From SIAJ01 sp963773845 (GTDB taxonomy: Bacteria > Planctomycetota > Planctomycetia > Gemmatales > Gemmataceae): a DNA stretch of 64,000 nt. The stretch lies in the NCBI GenBank assembly GCA_963773845.1, contig CAVZCU010000009.1, positions 558,001 through 622,000 on the forward strand, in the 5' to 3' direction. Both the position numbers and the translations under genes were made by a program. The notes below the pieces were generated by a model. The model did not search any database. It was not told the origin of the DNA and saw nothing but the letters and a program-made list of their open reading frames with translations. This document shows, one piece after another, positions 8,500 through 17,793 of this stretch. Numbering within the stretch: the stretch's first letter is position 1; each line of letters starts with the position of its first letter.

Positions 8500-9777
8500 A
8501 TGCCCCAAGTCGTTTCCTGCCCTTCGTGCGGCCAACAATTGAAATTGCCGGATGCGTTGCTCGGCAAGTCCGTCAAATGTCAATGTGCGCACGTTTTCGT
8601 AGCGCCGTTGCCGACCACCACCTGCCCGAGCTGCAATGCGGCGGTCGCGGAGGATGCGGCGAGCTGTCCCGAATGCGGTTACCACTTTGTTGAACCCCCG
8701 CCGCCGGCCGCCAAGCCCGACGAGGATGAAAAGCTGAACATTTGCCCGAATGCGGTGTGCGGTACGCTGAACCCGCCGGGCGAACGGCTTTGCCAGCGGT
8801 GCAATACGCCATTGCCGGGCGCCGTTGGCCACGTCATCGCGGGCAAGTATCGCATCGATCGGGCGCTGGCGACCGGCGGATTTGGCGTCGTCTACAAAGC
8901 GACGGTCGTGGATAGCGACGAGCCGGTCGCGGTGAAAGAGATGATCGCGACGGACCCAAAGGAATTCAACATCCGCCGCACGTTCTTCCGCCGCGAAGCT
9001 GACATCTTGCGAGCGCTCCAGCACGTGCCGATCGTGCCACGATTATACGATTACATTGAGGACGGCGGAGCGGCCTATTTGATCATCGAATACATCCCGG
9101 GCGACAATCTTCTGAGTCTTCTCGATAAGCCGGGCGCCAAGCCGTTCCCCATTCCCCAGGTCGCCGCCTGGGGCGCCAAAATCGCCGAGGCCCTGGCACA
9201 CATGCACCGCATGAAGCCGGCGCTCATCCATCGGGACATGAAGCCGGAAAACATCATGCTGTTGCCGGACGGCGTTACCATTCGGCTCATCGATTTTGGC
9301 ACGGCCCGGGAAATGGGACAAGGTCCGCGCGAGCGCGCCGTCGCCAAGACCAAGGTCTTTACCGAAGGCTATGCGCCGCAAGAGCAGGTCGCGGGCAAGC
9401 CCGAGCCGCGCAGCGATTTGTTCGCGCTCGCCGGAACGCTGTATCACCTCGCGAATGGCAAAGCCCCGGACGGTCATTTCACCGGACAGGACTTGAAGAA
9501 GAAACTGGCCGGGTTCCCCGATTCGGAGCGCTGGTTCTGGGAAATCATCTCCATCAATTTGTCGCAAGAAGTGTGCGATCGCTACATGACGGCCCGAGAC
9601 ATGAAAGGCGACCTCGAGCGACGTTCCGTGACGCGCGAGATTTATTGCCCCGCTTGCAGCACCGCCACGCCGGGCGCGAACCCTACTGTCGCGGCTGCGC
9701 CGGACCCATCGCCCCGGCGGGCATGGCGTGCCACAAATGCGAACGGCCGACGTTGCTTGGCAGCCGGTTCTGTGTGA
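8500..9777 (+). CDS. Zinc-ribbon Ser/Thr protein kinase, 3' end frameshifted
   Basis: A 425-residue Hanks-type kinase with three N-terminal zinc ribbons (Cys 7/10/27/29, 42/45/56/59, 82/87/98/101). All catalytic elements are present: glycine loop TGGFGVV (125-131), Lys146, HRD at 244-246, DFG at 265-267 and an APQE activation segment end. No membrane segment is seen. After CPAC at the C-terminus the frame goes off. A different frame continues with CRGC, then CHKC and CVTC, to a stop at 9797, which would complete a double zinc ribbon. So a one-base indel near 9680 (in a G run) probably truncates the tail. It belongs to the VWA-FHA-kinase-PP2C cassette. Confidence 0.88.
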   Translation: MPQVVSCPSCGQQLKLPDALLGKSVKCQCAHVFVAPLPTTTCPSCNAAVAEDAASCPECGYHFVEPPPPAAKPDEDEKLNICPNAVCGTLNPPGERLCQRCNTPLPGAVGHVIAGKYRIDRALATGGFGVVYKATVVDSDEPVAVKEMIATDPKEFNIRRTFFRREADILRALQHVPIVPRLYDYIEDGGAAYLIIEYIPGDNLLSLLDKPGAKPFPIPQVAAWGAKIAEALAHMHRMKPALIHRDMKPENIMLLPDGVTIRLIDFGTAREMGQGPRERAVAKTKVFTEGYAPQEQVAGKPEPRSDLFALAGTLYHLANGKAPDGHFTGQDLKKKLAGFPDSERWFWEIISINLSQEVCDRYMTARDMKGDLERRSVTREIYCPACSTATPGANPTVAAAPDPSPRRAWRATNANGRRCLAAGSV

Positions 9778-9911
9778 CGTGCGGCGGGCGATTGTAGTGG
9801 CGCAATCGGCGCAGCCCGTCCTTCCCGAACGATGGTTCGACGGCGGGCAGGCGGTTTGCCCCTTCCAAGTTTTCGTTAGGGGGCTTACGATATGCGCGAA
9901 CCATTCTTTGT

Positions 9912-11963
9912 TTGACGAATGGACCACCTGTGAATGATCCCGACGCCCTGGCCGCGGGCAACGCTTTGACCGACGATGTTCCGCCGCGCGAGCCGGAAGA
10001 ATCCCCCACGCCGGCGGCTCGAACATGCCGGCAATGCGGCTCGCCATCGCTCACCGATGCCGCCTATTGCGGCGATTGCGGCTATATCTTTGGCGACGAA
10101 TCGGCCAGCGCTGCCAAAACGGCCGTTCCGGATCAATTGGTGGCGGACCGATATCGCTTGATCCTGCTCATCAACGAACGCGAGGGCGTGGCCCGGTTTC
10201 GAGGCGAAGACGTCGGCAGTCCGGACAATCCGTTGCCCGTCATTGTTCTGCGGCAAAAAGCGCCGGCCGCTCCTCCATCCTCAAGGATCAATCCGGACAA
10301 CGGGATCGAAGAATCCGTCTTTGACTTTGATCTACCGGTGACCGGCGAACAGCCGACCATCGAAATTCCGAATCCGGCCGAATCGGTCGGCTGGCCCGGT
10401 CTGGGCTGGGAGCAAGGCGTCCTGCTGCGTGCCGCACACCTGTCGCTTCCGCGAATGATCGATTCGTTCACCGAAGGCGGGTTCAACTATTTGATTGAAG
10501 AGGTGCCCGCCGGGACGTCGCTTTGGGAGGCATGGGAACGGGAAGGGGTCACGAATCGGGAGCGCTTCGGCTGGATGATTCAATTGGCCGAAGTGCTCGA
10601 ACGATTGCACTTCGCCGGCGCGATTCTCGAAGGACTTCGGCCGGACATGATCGTCGTGTCGCCGAGCGGCTTGCCGATCCTGGCCGACCTCGCCGATCTA
10701 TTGCCGATTCCCCTGCCGGGCGACGTTCCTCTGCGCGGTGGATTCTCCACCGCGCCCGAAGTGCTATTGAATCCCCAAGAGGCGGATGAACGAGCCGATC
10801 TTTACGCATTCGGCGCAATGCTCTACGCATTGTTGTTGGGCCGCGAGTTGTCGGATCTCGACTTCACGCTGACGGGAATGCCGCGCTCTTATCTGGAACG
10901 GGTTCCGGATGCGAATCCGTATCTTGGCCGCCTGATGGCGAAGACGTTTGTTCGCGACGTTTCCCAGCGCTTTCCGACCGAGGACGGGGCGCAGTCGGAC
11001 CCGACTGGGTTCCAGGAATTGATTGCCGCACTCGATGCCTGCCGGCGAAACCTCGACCAGATCCGGATCGATGTCGCGGCCTGGACGACGACCGGCATGG
11101 TTCGCGCTGGCAACGAAGACGCCGTTTTCATTTTCCACACGACCGAGGGACGACTCGAACATTTCGACGAGGCGGCGCTGGTTCTTTTGGCCGATGGAAT
11201 GGGAGGCATGGAAAGCGGCGAAGTGGCCGCATCGATGGCACTCCAAACCTTGCGCGAATGCCTGCTGGCGGGTCCGCCATTCGGACCCGGGTTGGCGCCC
11301 ACGCCATTGCCCGTTCCGCCGTCGACCCAGGTGGATACGAACATCGAATCGAATTCCGGCGAAGACCTGGGCGATCCGGTCCCAGTCACCATGGATGCCA
11401 CCCCACCCGAATCCGATTCGCCCGAGCGCACAGCTGAGACGCATGCCGAGCGCATTGCGGCTGCTCTCCGCGAAGCGAATCGACGCATTTTCGAAATGGC
11501 GCAATCCAATCCCGGCAATCGCGGCATGGGCTGTACGGCCGAGGTCATCGTCGTCGATGGCGGGATTGCAATTGTTGGGCATGTCGGCGACAGCCGAGTC
11601 TATCGGTTGCACCGCGGAAAACTCACTCAGGTTACGCGGGACCATACGGTCGTCGGCCGGCTGATCGAAATCGGGCAAATCACCGAGGAAGAGGCCGAGA
11701 CGCACCCGCGCCGATCCGAGTTGCATCAAGCCGTCGGCGGCCGGCCGGAAGTCTATCCAGACGTGTACGCGGTGAATGTCGAACCCGGCGACTGGCTGGT
11801 CGTCTGCTCCGATGGTCTTTCCAACCAAACGTCTGTGGACGTCATTCAGGCGGTGCTCCGCGAATCAAGAAACGCCGAGCGCGCTGCCCGGCGATTCGTC
11901 AACATGGCACTTGGCAACGGCGCTCTCGACAACGTGACCGTCGCCGTTCTGCGCTTTGCTTAA
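9912..11963 (+). CDS. Zinc ribbon-pseudokinase-PP2C phosphatase fusion
   Basis: A 683-residue fusion. Residues 39-56 form a zinc ribbon (CRQC...CGDC). Residues about 80-370 follow the kinase fold (e.g. RADLYAFGAMLYALLLGRE) but lack the glycine loop, and EGLRPDM replaces the HRD-containing loop, so it should be catalytically dead. Residues about 385-683 are a PP2C/PPM phosphatase with all metal-binding motifs: RAGNED (near 400), DGMGG (near 427), GDSRVYR (near 557), SDG (near 632) and DNVTV (near 673), plus an acidic insert of about 60 residues. The start is TTG at 9912 or GTG at 9930; neither has a strong ribosome site. It likely reverses phosphorylation by the adjacent kinase. Confidence 0.87.
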   Translation: MTNGPPVNDPDALAAGNALTDDVPPREPEESPTPAARTCRQCGSPSLTDAAYCGDCGYIFGDESASAAKTAVPDQLVADRYRLILLINEREGVARFRGEDVGSPDNPLPVIVLRQKAPAAPPSSRINPDNGIEESVFDFDLPVTGEQPTIEIPNPAESVGWPGLGWEQGVLLRAAHLSLPRMIDSFTEGGFNYLIEEVPAGTSLWEAWEREGVTNRERFGWMIQLAEVLERLHFAGAILEGLRPDMIVVSPSGLPILADLADLLPIPLPGDVPLRGGFSTAPEVLLNPQEADERADLYAFGAMLYALLLGRELSDLDFTLTGMPRSYLERVPDANPYLGRLMAKTFVRDVSQRFPTEDGAQSDPTGFQELIAALDACRRNLDQIRIDVAAWTTTGMVRAGNEDAVFIFHTTEGRLEHFDEAALVLLADGMGGMESGEVAASMALQTLRECLLAGPPFGPGLAPTPLPVPPSTQVDTNIESNSGEDLGDPVPVTMDATPPESDSPERTAETHAERIAAALREANRRIFEMAQSNPGNRGMGCTAEVIVVDGGIAIVGHVGDSRVYRLHRGKLTQVTRDHTVVGRLIEIGQITEEEAETHPRRSELHQAVGGRPEVYPDVYAVNVEPGDWLVVCSDGLSNQTSVDVIQAVLRESRNAERAARRFVNMALGNGALDNVTVAVLRFA

Positions 11964-11994
11964 TGACGTTCGACGGCCAATCCGGACGGCTATG

Positions 11995-13002
11995 CTACAA
12001 TCGCAAGCGTTCGCTGCCCGATCGCCGTGACATGAGTTCGGTGACGCTGTCGGCTGGCGAAAGTCCTTCGTATAGCACCTTGTAAACGACGGTCGAAATC
12101 GGCATTTCCAAGCCGAGCGGCCGAATCCGATCGTGAATGCTCTTGGCCGTCGTGACCCCTTCGGCAATCGCGGTCGATGTCGCCAGTATGTTGGCCAATG
12201 TTTCGCCACGTCCGAGCCGTTCACCGACCCGGCGATTGCGACCATGTTGACTGAAACAGGTCGTGATCAAGTCGCCGACGCCGGCCAAACCTTGAAAAGT
12301 GTCGTGCTCCGCCCCGAGTGCGACGCCGAAGCGTGTCATTTCGACCAGTCCGCGAGTCACGAGCGCGGACTTCGCGTTATCGCCAAAGCCCAGGCCATCG
12401 CCGATCCCCGCTGCAATTCCCAATACGTTCTTCAGGGCGCCGGCGAGTTCGACACCGAGAAGATCGGGATTGGTATAAACGCGAAACCGATCGGTGGAGA
12501 AGCATTTTTGCACCCAGACCGTCAGCGTCGAATCCGCTCCGGCCACGACGACCGAGGTCGGCATTCCACGCGAAACTTCCTCGGCGTGCGATGGCCCGCT
12601 CAGTGCGGCCACGCGGTCGGTGCCAAGCGTTTCCGCGATGATTTCGGACGGCCGGCGAAACGTGGAAAGCTCGATTCCCTTGGTCAAACTGACGACCGGC
12701 GTGGTCGGCTCCGCGAATGCGCGAAACTGGGATAGGGTCTGCCGCAAGTGAACGGTTGGAATGGCGCTCACCCAGAGATCGGCATCGCGGATAGCCGCTT
12801 CGGCATCGGTTGTCAATTCGATTGCCGGAGGAATCGGAACGCCCGGCAAATAGCGAACATTTTCGCGCGCGGTTCGCAACCGTTCGCCGTTCTCGGCACG
12901 GGCGCTCCAAAGGCGAACGCGGTGATCGGGGTTCCGTGCGAGCAGCACGGCCGTGGCAGTCCCCCAGCCTCCGTCACCGAGGACGGCAATCGTAGTCGGC
13001 AT
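11995..13002 (-). CDS. gpsA: Glycerol-3-phosphate dehydrogenase [NAD(P)+]
   Basis: Reduces dihydroxyacetone phosphate to sn-glycerol 3-phosphate for phospholipid synthesis. The 335-residue product has the N-terminal Rossmann motif GDGGWGTA, the substrate-site TKGIE, SGPSHAEEVSRGMPT and KNVLGIAAGIGDGLGFGDNAKSAL (split here only by family alignment), and GLAGVGDLITTC near the C-terminal domain. Length and motif order are standard. It is convergent with the PP2C fusion gene, with 31 bases between stops. Confidence 0.95.
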   Translation of the reverse strand: MPTTIAVLGDGGWGTATAVLLARNPDHRVRLWSARAENGERLRTARENVRYLPGVPIPPAIELTTDAEAAIRDADLWVSAIPTVHLRQTLSQFRAFAEPTTPVVSLTKGIELSTFRRPSEIIAETLGTDRVAALSGPSHAEEVSRGMPTSVVVAGADSTLTVWVQKCFSTDRFRVYTNPDLLGVELAGALKNVLGIAAGIGDGLGFGDNAKSALVTRGLVEMTRFGVALGAEHDTFQGLAGVGDLITTCFSQHGRNRRVGERLGRGETLANILATSTAIAEGVTTAKSIHDRIRPLGLEMPISTVVYKVLYEGLSPADSVTELMSRRSGSERLRL

Positions 13003-13216
13003 TGTTTGCTCCCGGCGAGTTTGCCCCCTCGTTACAGGTTACCAGATACTCATGCGGGCGGACGGGGGGTGAAGATTTCTCGTCCAGTCGGCTGGTCCAA
13101 GTGGTCGATGAATCGTGAGTCGACGATGCCGGGCAAAGCGCCCGCAGGGTCGGCGCTGAAGGGAATGGAAGGCGCTGGCTCTCTCGGCTTGCCGGCGTCC
13201 TGCATGGAGGTTGCTG

Positions 13217-13441
13217 ATGGCCCCGCACCTGAGACTCTACGCCGGCCCGGATGAAGATGCGGATGGGTTCGAACCGCCGGCCCCATGCGTGCGCATTCGC
13301 CTGCGCGACCTGTTGCCGCTCGTGGCAATGGCCCAGAAGAACCATTTTATCTGGCTGAAAGATTTTCTCGACGACGAGATCGGCATCTCGGACGACCTGC
13401 ACGACGTGCTCATGGCCTTCCGCGGCACTAAGCCGGCGTGA
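13217..13441 (+). CDS. Small hypothetical protein
   Basis: Unrecognised 74-residue protein. It has a GGAGG seven bases before the ATG at 13217, which supports translation. The sequence is mixed acidic and amphipathic (RIRLRDLLPLVAMAQ, then WLKDFLDDE and DDLHDVL), with no signal peptide, membrane segment or metal motif. It stands alone between gpsA (divergent) and the large kinase. About 220 bases on each side contain no recognisable feature. Confidence 0.6.
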   Translation: MAPHLRLYAGPDEDADGFEPPAPCVRIRLRDLLPLVAMAQKNHFIWLKDFLDDEIGISDDLHDVLMAFRGTKPA

Positions 13442-13664
13442 GGACGGTCCCGTGCTGGCGTACCTGCAATCGTTATCTTTCACTCACTCCCGATGGATTG
13501 CGCTGCAACCCCCGGTCAGGCGCCCTGCAATCCATTTTTGACGATTGGAAGTGCAAGCTCTTTAAGGCCATGCACTTGATTCGTTGCGCCGCGCCGCGCA
13601 ACGCACGAAGTGCCATTTCATTTGAGCCGTTCCGTGGCGCAGCGGCGTTTCATGAGCGAGATGT

Positions 13665-16600
13665 TCATTTTTTCTTTTCAGCTTCCAACTCCGCCAAGAG
13701 CTTCTTGAAGTCCTCGCGATCACGCAGCGGATCGAGGTCTTTGTCCTTCTTCATGTGGGCGGCGTCCCTATAGCCCTTTTTGACGGCGTCGCGCAGCATG
13801 TCCATGGCGAGGTCGGCATAGTATTTCATCGCAGCTCGGCGTTTGGCGGAGTCGAGTTCGTCGTGCTTCTCCGCGATCGGAACACACAGGGCCAGAGCGC
13901 AGGCGGCATCGTACGCATTCGTGGGTGGGTTCCAGCCCTGATCGCGAATCTTCTCGGCCGCACGGACGACATTAGCTTGGCTCAGGAGTCCCGCGTTCGC
14001 CCTTGCCAAGGTGTAGAGGTTCTTTTGGTAGTCCCGGCGATAAGTCGAGTTGCGAGGATTCGCCTTCAATGCCGCCTGATGGTGCGGCAATGCCTCGTCC
14101 AGGTATGCCTTGCCGGCCGCAAAATCACGCTGCTGGTTGCGGAGGTCTGCCAAGTACACGAGCGTCACGGCCAAGTAGTTCCGAAGATCCGGCTGGTTGG
14201 GGAAGTCGTTCGCCAGTTGCTTGTAAAGGGCGCGGGACGCGGCAAAGGTTTCTTCCGCTTCCTTCAGCCGGCCGGTGGCGTGCAGCAGGAGGCCCAAGTT
14301 GTAGTGGCTATTAGCGAGGTCTTTGCGGAACTCGGGTCGAGTGGGGAAGTCGGCGGCAAGTTGCTTCTTGAGGGCGAGGGCGGCGGCAAAAGCCGCTTCC
14401 GCTTCCTTCAGCCGGCCGGTGGCGCGGAGCAGAAGGCCCAGGTTGTTATGACTTCCCGCCAAGTCCTGGCGGAAATCGGGCCGGCTGGGGAAATCGGCTG
14501 CCAGTTGCTTGCGAAGAGCGAGCGCGGCGACAAAGGCTTCTTCCGCATCCTTCATCTGGCCGGTGGCGCGGAGCAGGAGGCCCAGGTTGTTGTGAGTCCC
14601 AGCGAGTCCTTGGCGAAACTCGGTCCGCGTGGGAAAATCGGCAGCCAATTGCTTGTAGAGGCCGAGAGCAGCAGTATAGGCCTTTTCCGCCTCCTTCGGA
14701 TGGCCGCTGGTGTATAGGAGGGCGCCCAGGTTGTTGTAGCTTGCCGCCAGGTCCTGGCGGAACTCGGGTCGGGTGGGGAAGTCGGCTACCAGTTCCTTGA
14801 AGTGGTTCAGCGCGGCGGAATAGGCTCTTTCCGCCTGCTTCGGCTGGCCAGTGTCGCGGAGCAGGACGCCCAGATTGTGGTGGCTCCTGGCCAGTTCCCG
14901 GCGAAACTCGGGCTGGTTGGGAAAGTCGGCAACGAGTTGCTTCTTGAGGGCGAGCGCGGCGACAAAGGCTTCTTCCGCTTCGGTCAACCGGCCGGTGGCG
15001 CGGAGCAAGTTGCCCAGGTTATTATGGTTTGTGGCGAGATCTCGTCGGAATTCGGGGCGGGTCGGGAAATCAGCGGCGAGTTGCTTGTCGAGGGCGAGCG
15101 CGGCGACAAAGGCTATTTCCGCATCCTTCAGCCGGCCAGTAGTGCGAAGCAGCAGACCCAAGTTGTTGTAGCTCCCGGCCAGATCGTGGCGGAACTCGGG
15201 GCGACTGGGAGATTCCGCGACCAGTCTCTCGCGGAGGTCGAGTGCGGTGGTCTGGGCCTCCTCCGCTTCCTTCATTTCGCCCAGTCGACTACGCATAATG
15301 CCGACACGCGCATAACCCTCGGCCCGGATCGATCGGCTTTCCACGTCGTCTCCCGTGATAGCAGCGAAGCCGTCGTACTGCTTGATGATCTTGCGCAGGA
15401 ACTCCTTGTTCTCTTCGGTCAACGTCGTGCCACGGGCCATCTGATTTTCGATGATGTCGTCGGTCATGGCCCGCAGGGCGGCCAGCGCCTGATCGCGGGC
15501 CTGCTTCTCGGCGGCGCGAGCCGCGGTCTCGGCGATCAGGGCCTTGCCCTTGGCGTCGCGATCGGCCAGTGCCCGCTGCGTCGCTTGTCGCTCCCCCTCG
15601 GCCCGGTCCCGTTCCGCCACCCGCGCTTCCTCGGCTTCGACGCGCCGGCTTTCGGCGCGGACCAACCCGAAGGTCGTGCCAACAATGCCGGACAGGAGAG
15701 TGAACAGCACCAGCCCCGCCGCCATCACCTGGGCTTTATTTCGTCGAACGAATTTCCGCACCCGGTAGCCGACGCTCGGCGGGCTAGCGAGCACCGGCTC
15801 GTTGGCCAGGTAACGCTGAATGTCCATCGCAAAGCCGTTGGCCGTCTCGTAGCGCCGGGAGCGGTCCTTCTCGAGTGCCTTCATCACGATCCAATCCAGA
15901 TCGATGCGCACCAGCGCCGTCAACTTCTTGGGCTCCATGTGTCGGGAGGCGGCGATACTTGGCAGGCTGCCCGAATTGGAGAGCCGCGTGCTCGGCTTGG
16001 GCGGCTCGACTTCCTTGATCAGTCGCAGCATCTCCACGAAGCCGGCCGATTTGAGGTCCTTGCGCGACAGCGGCACGTCGCCGGTCAAGAGTTCGTAAAG
16101 CAACACGCCGAGCGAATAAATGTCCGACCGCGTATCGATGTCGAGGTTATTGAGTTCCGCTTGCTCGGGCGACATGTATTCGAGCGTGCCCATGATCGCG
16201 CCTATTTCGGTGTAGATGCTCTGGTCGGTCAGCCTGGGCCCGGTCGCCTTGGCGACGCCGAAGTCGATCACCTTCGGTACCGGCCGACCGTCGTAGAGGC
16301 CAATGAGAATATTGGAAGGCTTCAAGTCGCGATGAATGATCCCCTTCTGGTGGGCATGCTGCACCGCCTGGCAGACGGGGATGAACAATTCGAGCCGCTG
16401 CTTGGGCGACAACTTCGCCCCGTCGCAATACTTGGTGATCGGCACGCCTTTGATGAGTTCCATTACAAAGTACGGAGTCCGATCGGTAATGCCGGCGTCG
16501 AGCACCTTGGCGATATTCGGATGGTCCATGAGCGCGAGCGCTTGCCGTTCTTGATCGAATCGGGCAAGCAGCCGTTCGGAGGCGACATCGGTTTTGATGA

Positions 16601-16943
16601 TCTTGAGGGCGACGCGGCGGCTGACCGGCTCGATCTGGTCGGCGACGTAGACCGTGCCCATGCCGCCTTCGCCGAGCTTTTCGCGGATCTTGTAGCGGCC
16701 GGCGAAGGTGGAGCCCGCCTTGAGTTCGGGGGCGATCTGTCCGCGGAAGGGCCCCGTGGCCTGGACGTCGGCGGGCGGCAGCCCGGCGGAATCGTCGTGC
16801 GCGGCAAGCAATTCATCGACGCGCTGGCGCAATTCCGTTTCGCTGGCACACTCGCGATCAAGTAGAGCCGCTCGGGCGACCGGGTCGGTCAATTCGATGG
16901 CGGAAGCGAAAATGGCCTGTGCGCGCTGCGCGTTGATGGGCAT
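13665..16943 (-). CDS. Membrane Ser/Thr kinase with TPR sensor region
   Basis: A 1092-residue Hanks-type kinase of the planctomycete pattern. The kinase domain spans about 83-370 with an intact glycine loop (GEGGMGTVY), Lys114, HRD 204-206, DFG 227-229 and SPEQ. A membrane segment (about 408-430) is followed by a Glu/Arg-rich coiled coil. Seven highly similar 48-residue TPR units of the NLG-LL--TGR-KEAE type come next, then diverged TPRs and a Lys-rich tail. It follows an ECF sigma gene by 87 bases on the same strand. Such pairs suggest that phosphorylation adjusts sigma activity; no target is visible here. Confidence 0.92.
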   Translation of the reverse strand: MPINAQRAQAIFASAIELTDPVARAALLDRECASETELRQRVDELLAAHDDSAGLPPADVQATGPFRGQIAPELKAGSTFAGRYKIREKLGEGGMGTVYVADQIEPVSRRVALKIIKTDVASERLLARFDQERQALALMDHPNIAKVLDAGITDRTPYFVMELIKGVPITKYCDGAKLSPKQRLELFIPVCQAVQHAHQKGIIHRDLKPSNILIGLYDGRPVPKVIDFGVAKATGPRLTDQSIYTEIGAIMGTLEYMSPEQAELNNLDIDTRSDIYSLGVLLYELLTGDVPLSRKDLKSAGFVEMLRLIKEVEPPKPSTRLSNSGSLPSIAASRHMEPKKLTALVRIDLDWIVMKALEKDRSRRYETANGFAMDIQRYLANEPVLASPPSVGYRVRKFVRRNKAQVMAAGLVLFTLLSGIVGTTFGLVRAESRRVEAEEARVAERDRAEGERQATQRALADRDAKGKALIAETAARAAEKQARDQALAALRAMTDDIIENQMARGTTLTEENKEFLRKIIKQYDGFAAITGDDVESRSIRAEGYARVGIMRSRLGEMKEAEEAQTTALDLRERLVAESPSRPEFRHDLAGSYNNLGLLLRTTGRLKDAEIAFVAALALDKQLAADFPTRPEFRRDLATNHNNLGNLLRATGRLTEAEEAFVAALALKKQLVADFPNQPEFRRELARSHHNLGVLLRDTGQPKQAERAYSAALNHFKELVADFPTRPEFRQDLAASYNNLGALLYTSGHPKEAEKAYTAALGLYKQLAADFPTRTEFRQGLAGTHNNLGLLLRATGQMKDAEEAFVAALALRKQLAADFPSRPDFRQDLAGSHNNLGLLLRATGRLKEAEAAFAAALALKKQLAADFPTRPEFRKDLANSHYNLGLLLHATGRLKEAEETFAASRALYKQLANDFPNQPDLRNYLAVTLVYLADLRNQQRDFAAGKAYLDEALPHHQAALKANPRNSTYRRDYQKNLYTLARANAGLLSQANVVRAAEKIRDQGWNPPTNAYDAACALALCVPIAEKHDELDSAKRRAAMKYYADLAMDMLRDAVKKGYRDAAHMKKDKDLDPLRDREDFKKLLAELEAEKKK
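14163..15171 (-). repeat. Tandem 144-base coding repeat (TPR array)
   Basis: Within the kinase gene, seven consecutive 48-codon units are so alike (recurrent AALALKKQLAADFPTRPEF and DLAGSHNNLGLLLRATGR) that they must be recent duplications. Boundaries are approximate. Confidence 0.75.
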
Positions 16944-17030
16944 GATCCGGACCCCGAATCGGGCGATGAAACCTCGTTCAGAATACCAGGCGTAATCGCT
17001 GAGTACCGCTGTCGAAAAAAATGCTCGCTA

Positions 17031-17579
17031 TCAGGATTTTCTTAACTCGCGTTTGAGCCACGCGCGAGCGTAGGCCCATTTCTGCCGAACCAGATAGATG
17101 GTGATTTGCAGAGTCTCGGCGATCTCCTCGTATCCCAGGCCGGCGAAGTGGTGCAGGTCAACGATCTGGGCACCCAACGGATCTTCCTGGGCGAGCCGAT
17201 TCAGTGCTTCGTCGAGATCGATCAAGTCGGAATCGCGTTCTGGGGTCGCGACCTGGGCATCGTCACTTGGCACGCGCCTCAAATCCCCACCCCGTTTGTC
17301 GGCGCGTCTGGCCCGAGCATGATCGACGAGGATTCGCCGCATCGCTTCGGCGGCTGAGCGCAGAAAATGACTCTTCGATTCGAACGAACGGTCACCGCCG
17401 AGGCGGAGCCACGCTTCGTGAACCAGTGCGGTCGCATCGAGCGTATGCCCGCTTCGCTCGTCGGCCATGCGCGCTGCAGCGAGCTTGCGCAGTTCGTCGT
17501 AGACGAGGGGCACAAGCCGGCCGGCCTCATTCGGATGGCCGTCGCCGGTGTTGCGGGATATTGGCGAGCTATTGCTCAT
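17031..17579 (-). CDS. ECF-like sigma-70 factor (TIGR02999-type)
   Basis: A 182-residue extracytoplasmic-function sigma factor. Region 2 begins LVPLVYDELRKLAAARMA and continues through ATALVHEAWLRL. The AAEAMRRILVDHARARRA block is typical of the TIGR02999 group common in planctomycetes and acidobacteria. Region 4 contains IVDLHHFAGLGYEEIAETL, the helix-turn-helix that reads the -35 element. It sits just upstream of, and codirectional with, a TPR kinase, so it probably forms a signalling unit with it. There is no classical anti-sigma gene beside it. Confidence 0.9.
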   Translation of the reverse strand: MSNSSPISRNTGDGHPNEAGRLVPLVYDELRKLAAARMADERSGHTLDATALVHEAWLRLGGDRSFESKSHFLRSAAEAMRRILVDHARARRADKRGGDLRRVPSDDAQVATPERDSDLIDLDEALNRLAQEDPLGAQIVDLHHFAGLGYEEIAETLQITIYLVRQKWAYARAWLKRELRKS

Positions 17580-17793
17580 CTGTCCGCCTGCCTGGCGGTG
17601 CGGTCATGGCTTCTTACTATTTTTGTTGGCAGACAGTGTACCAGACCCGCGAACGATTGCGAGAAATATGAGTCGGGATAGGAGCCCTCGACTTCGCCTC
17701 TCGACTGACTGGGTTTGCCGGGCGCCCAATTGCTCTTGGGCCCCATCTCTGCTACTATAAACCTGTCCAATGGCCCGGCGGGAGTGGCCAGCC

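Noticed and set aside
6359..11963. Type VI secretion regulatory genes
   Set aside because: Kinase, FHA and PP2C genes occur together in T6SS loci, but no secretion structural gene lies in the window.
14802..16865. Long plus-strand open frame opposite the kinase
   Set aside because: It is antisense to a clearly coding kinase/TPR gene, with Gly/Arg-rich nonsense composition caused by high GC.
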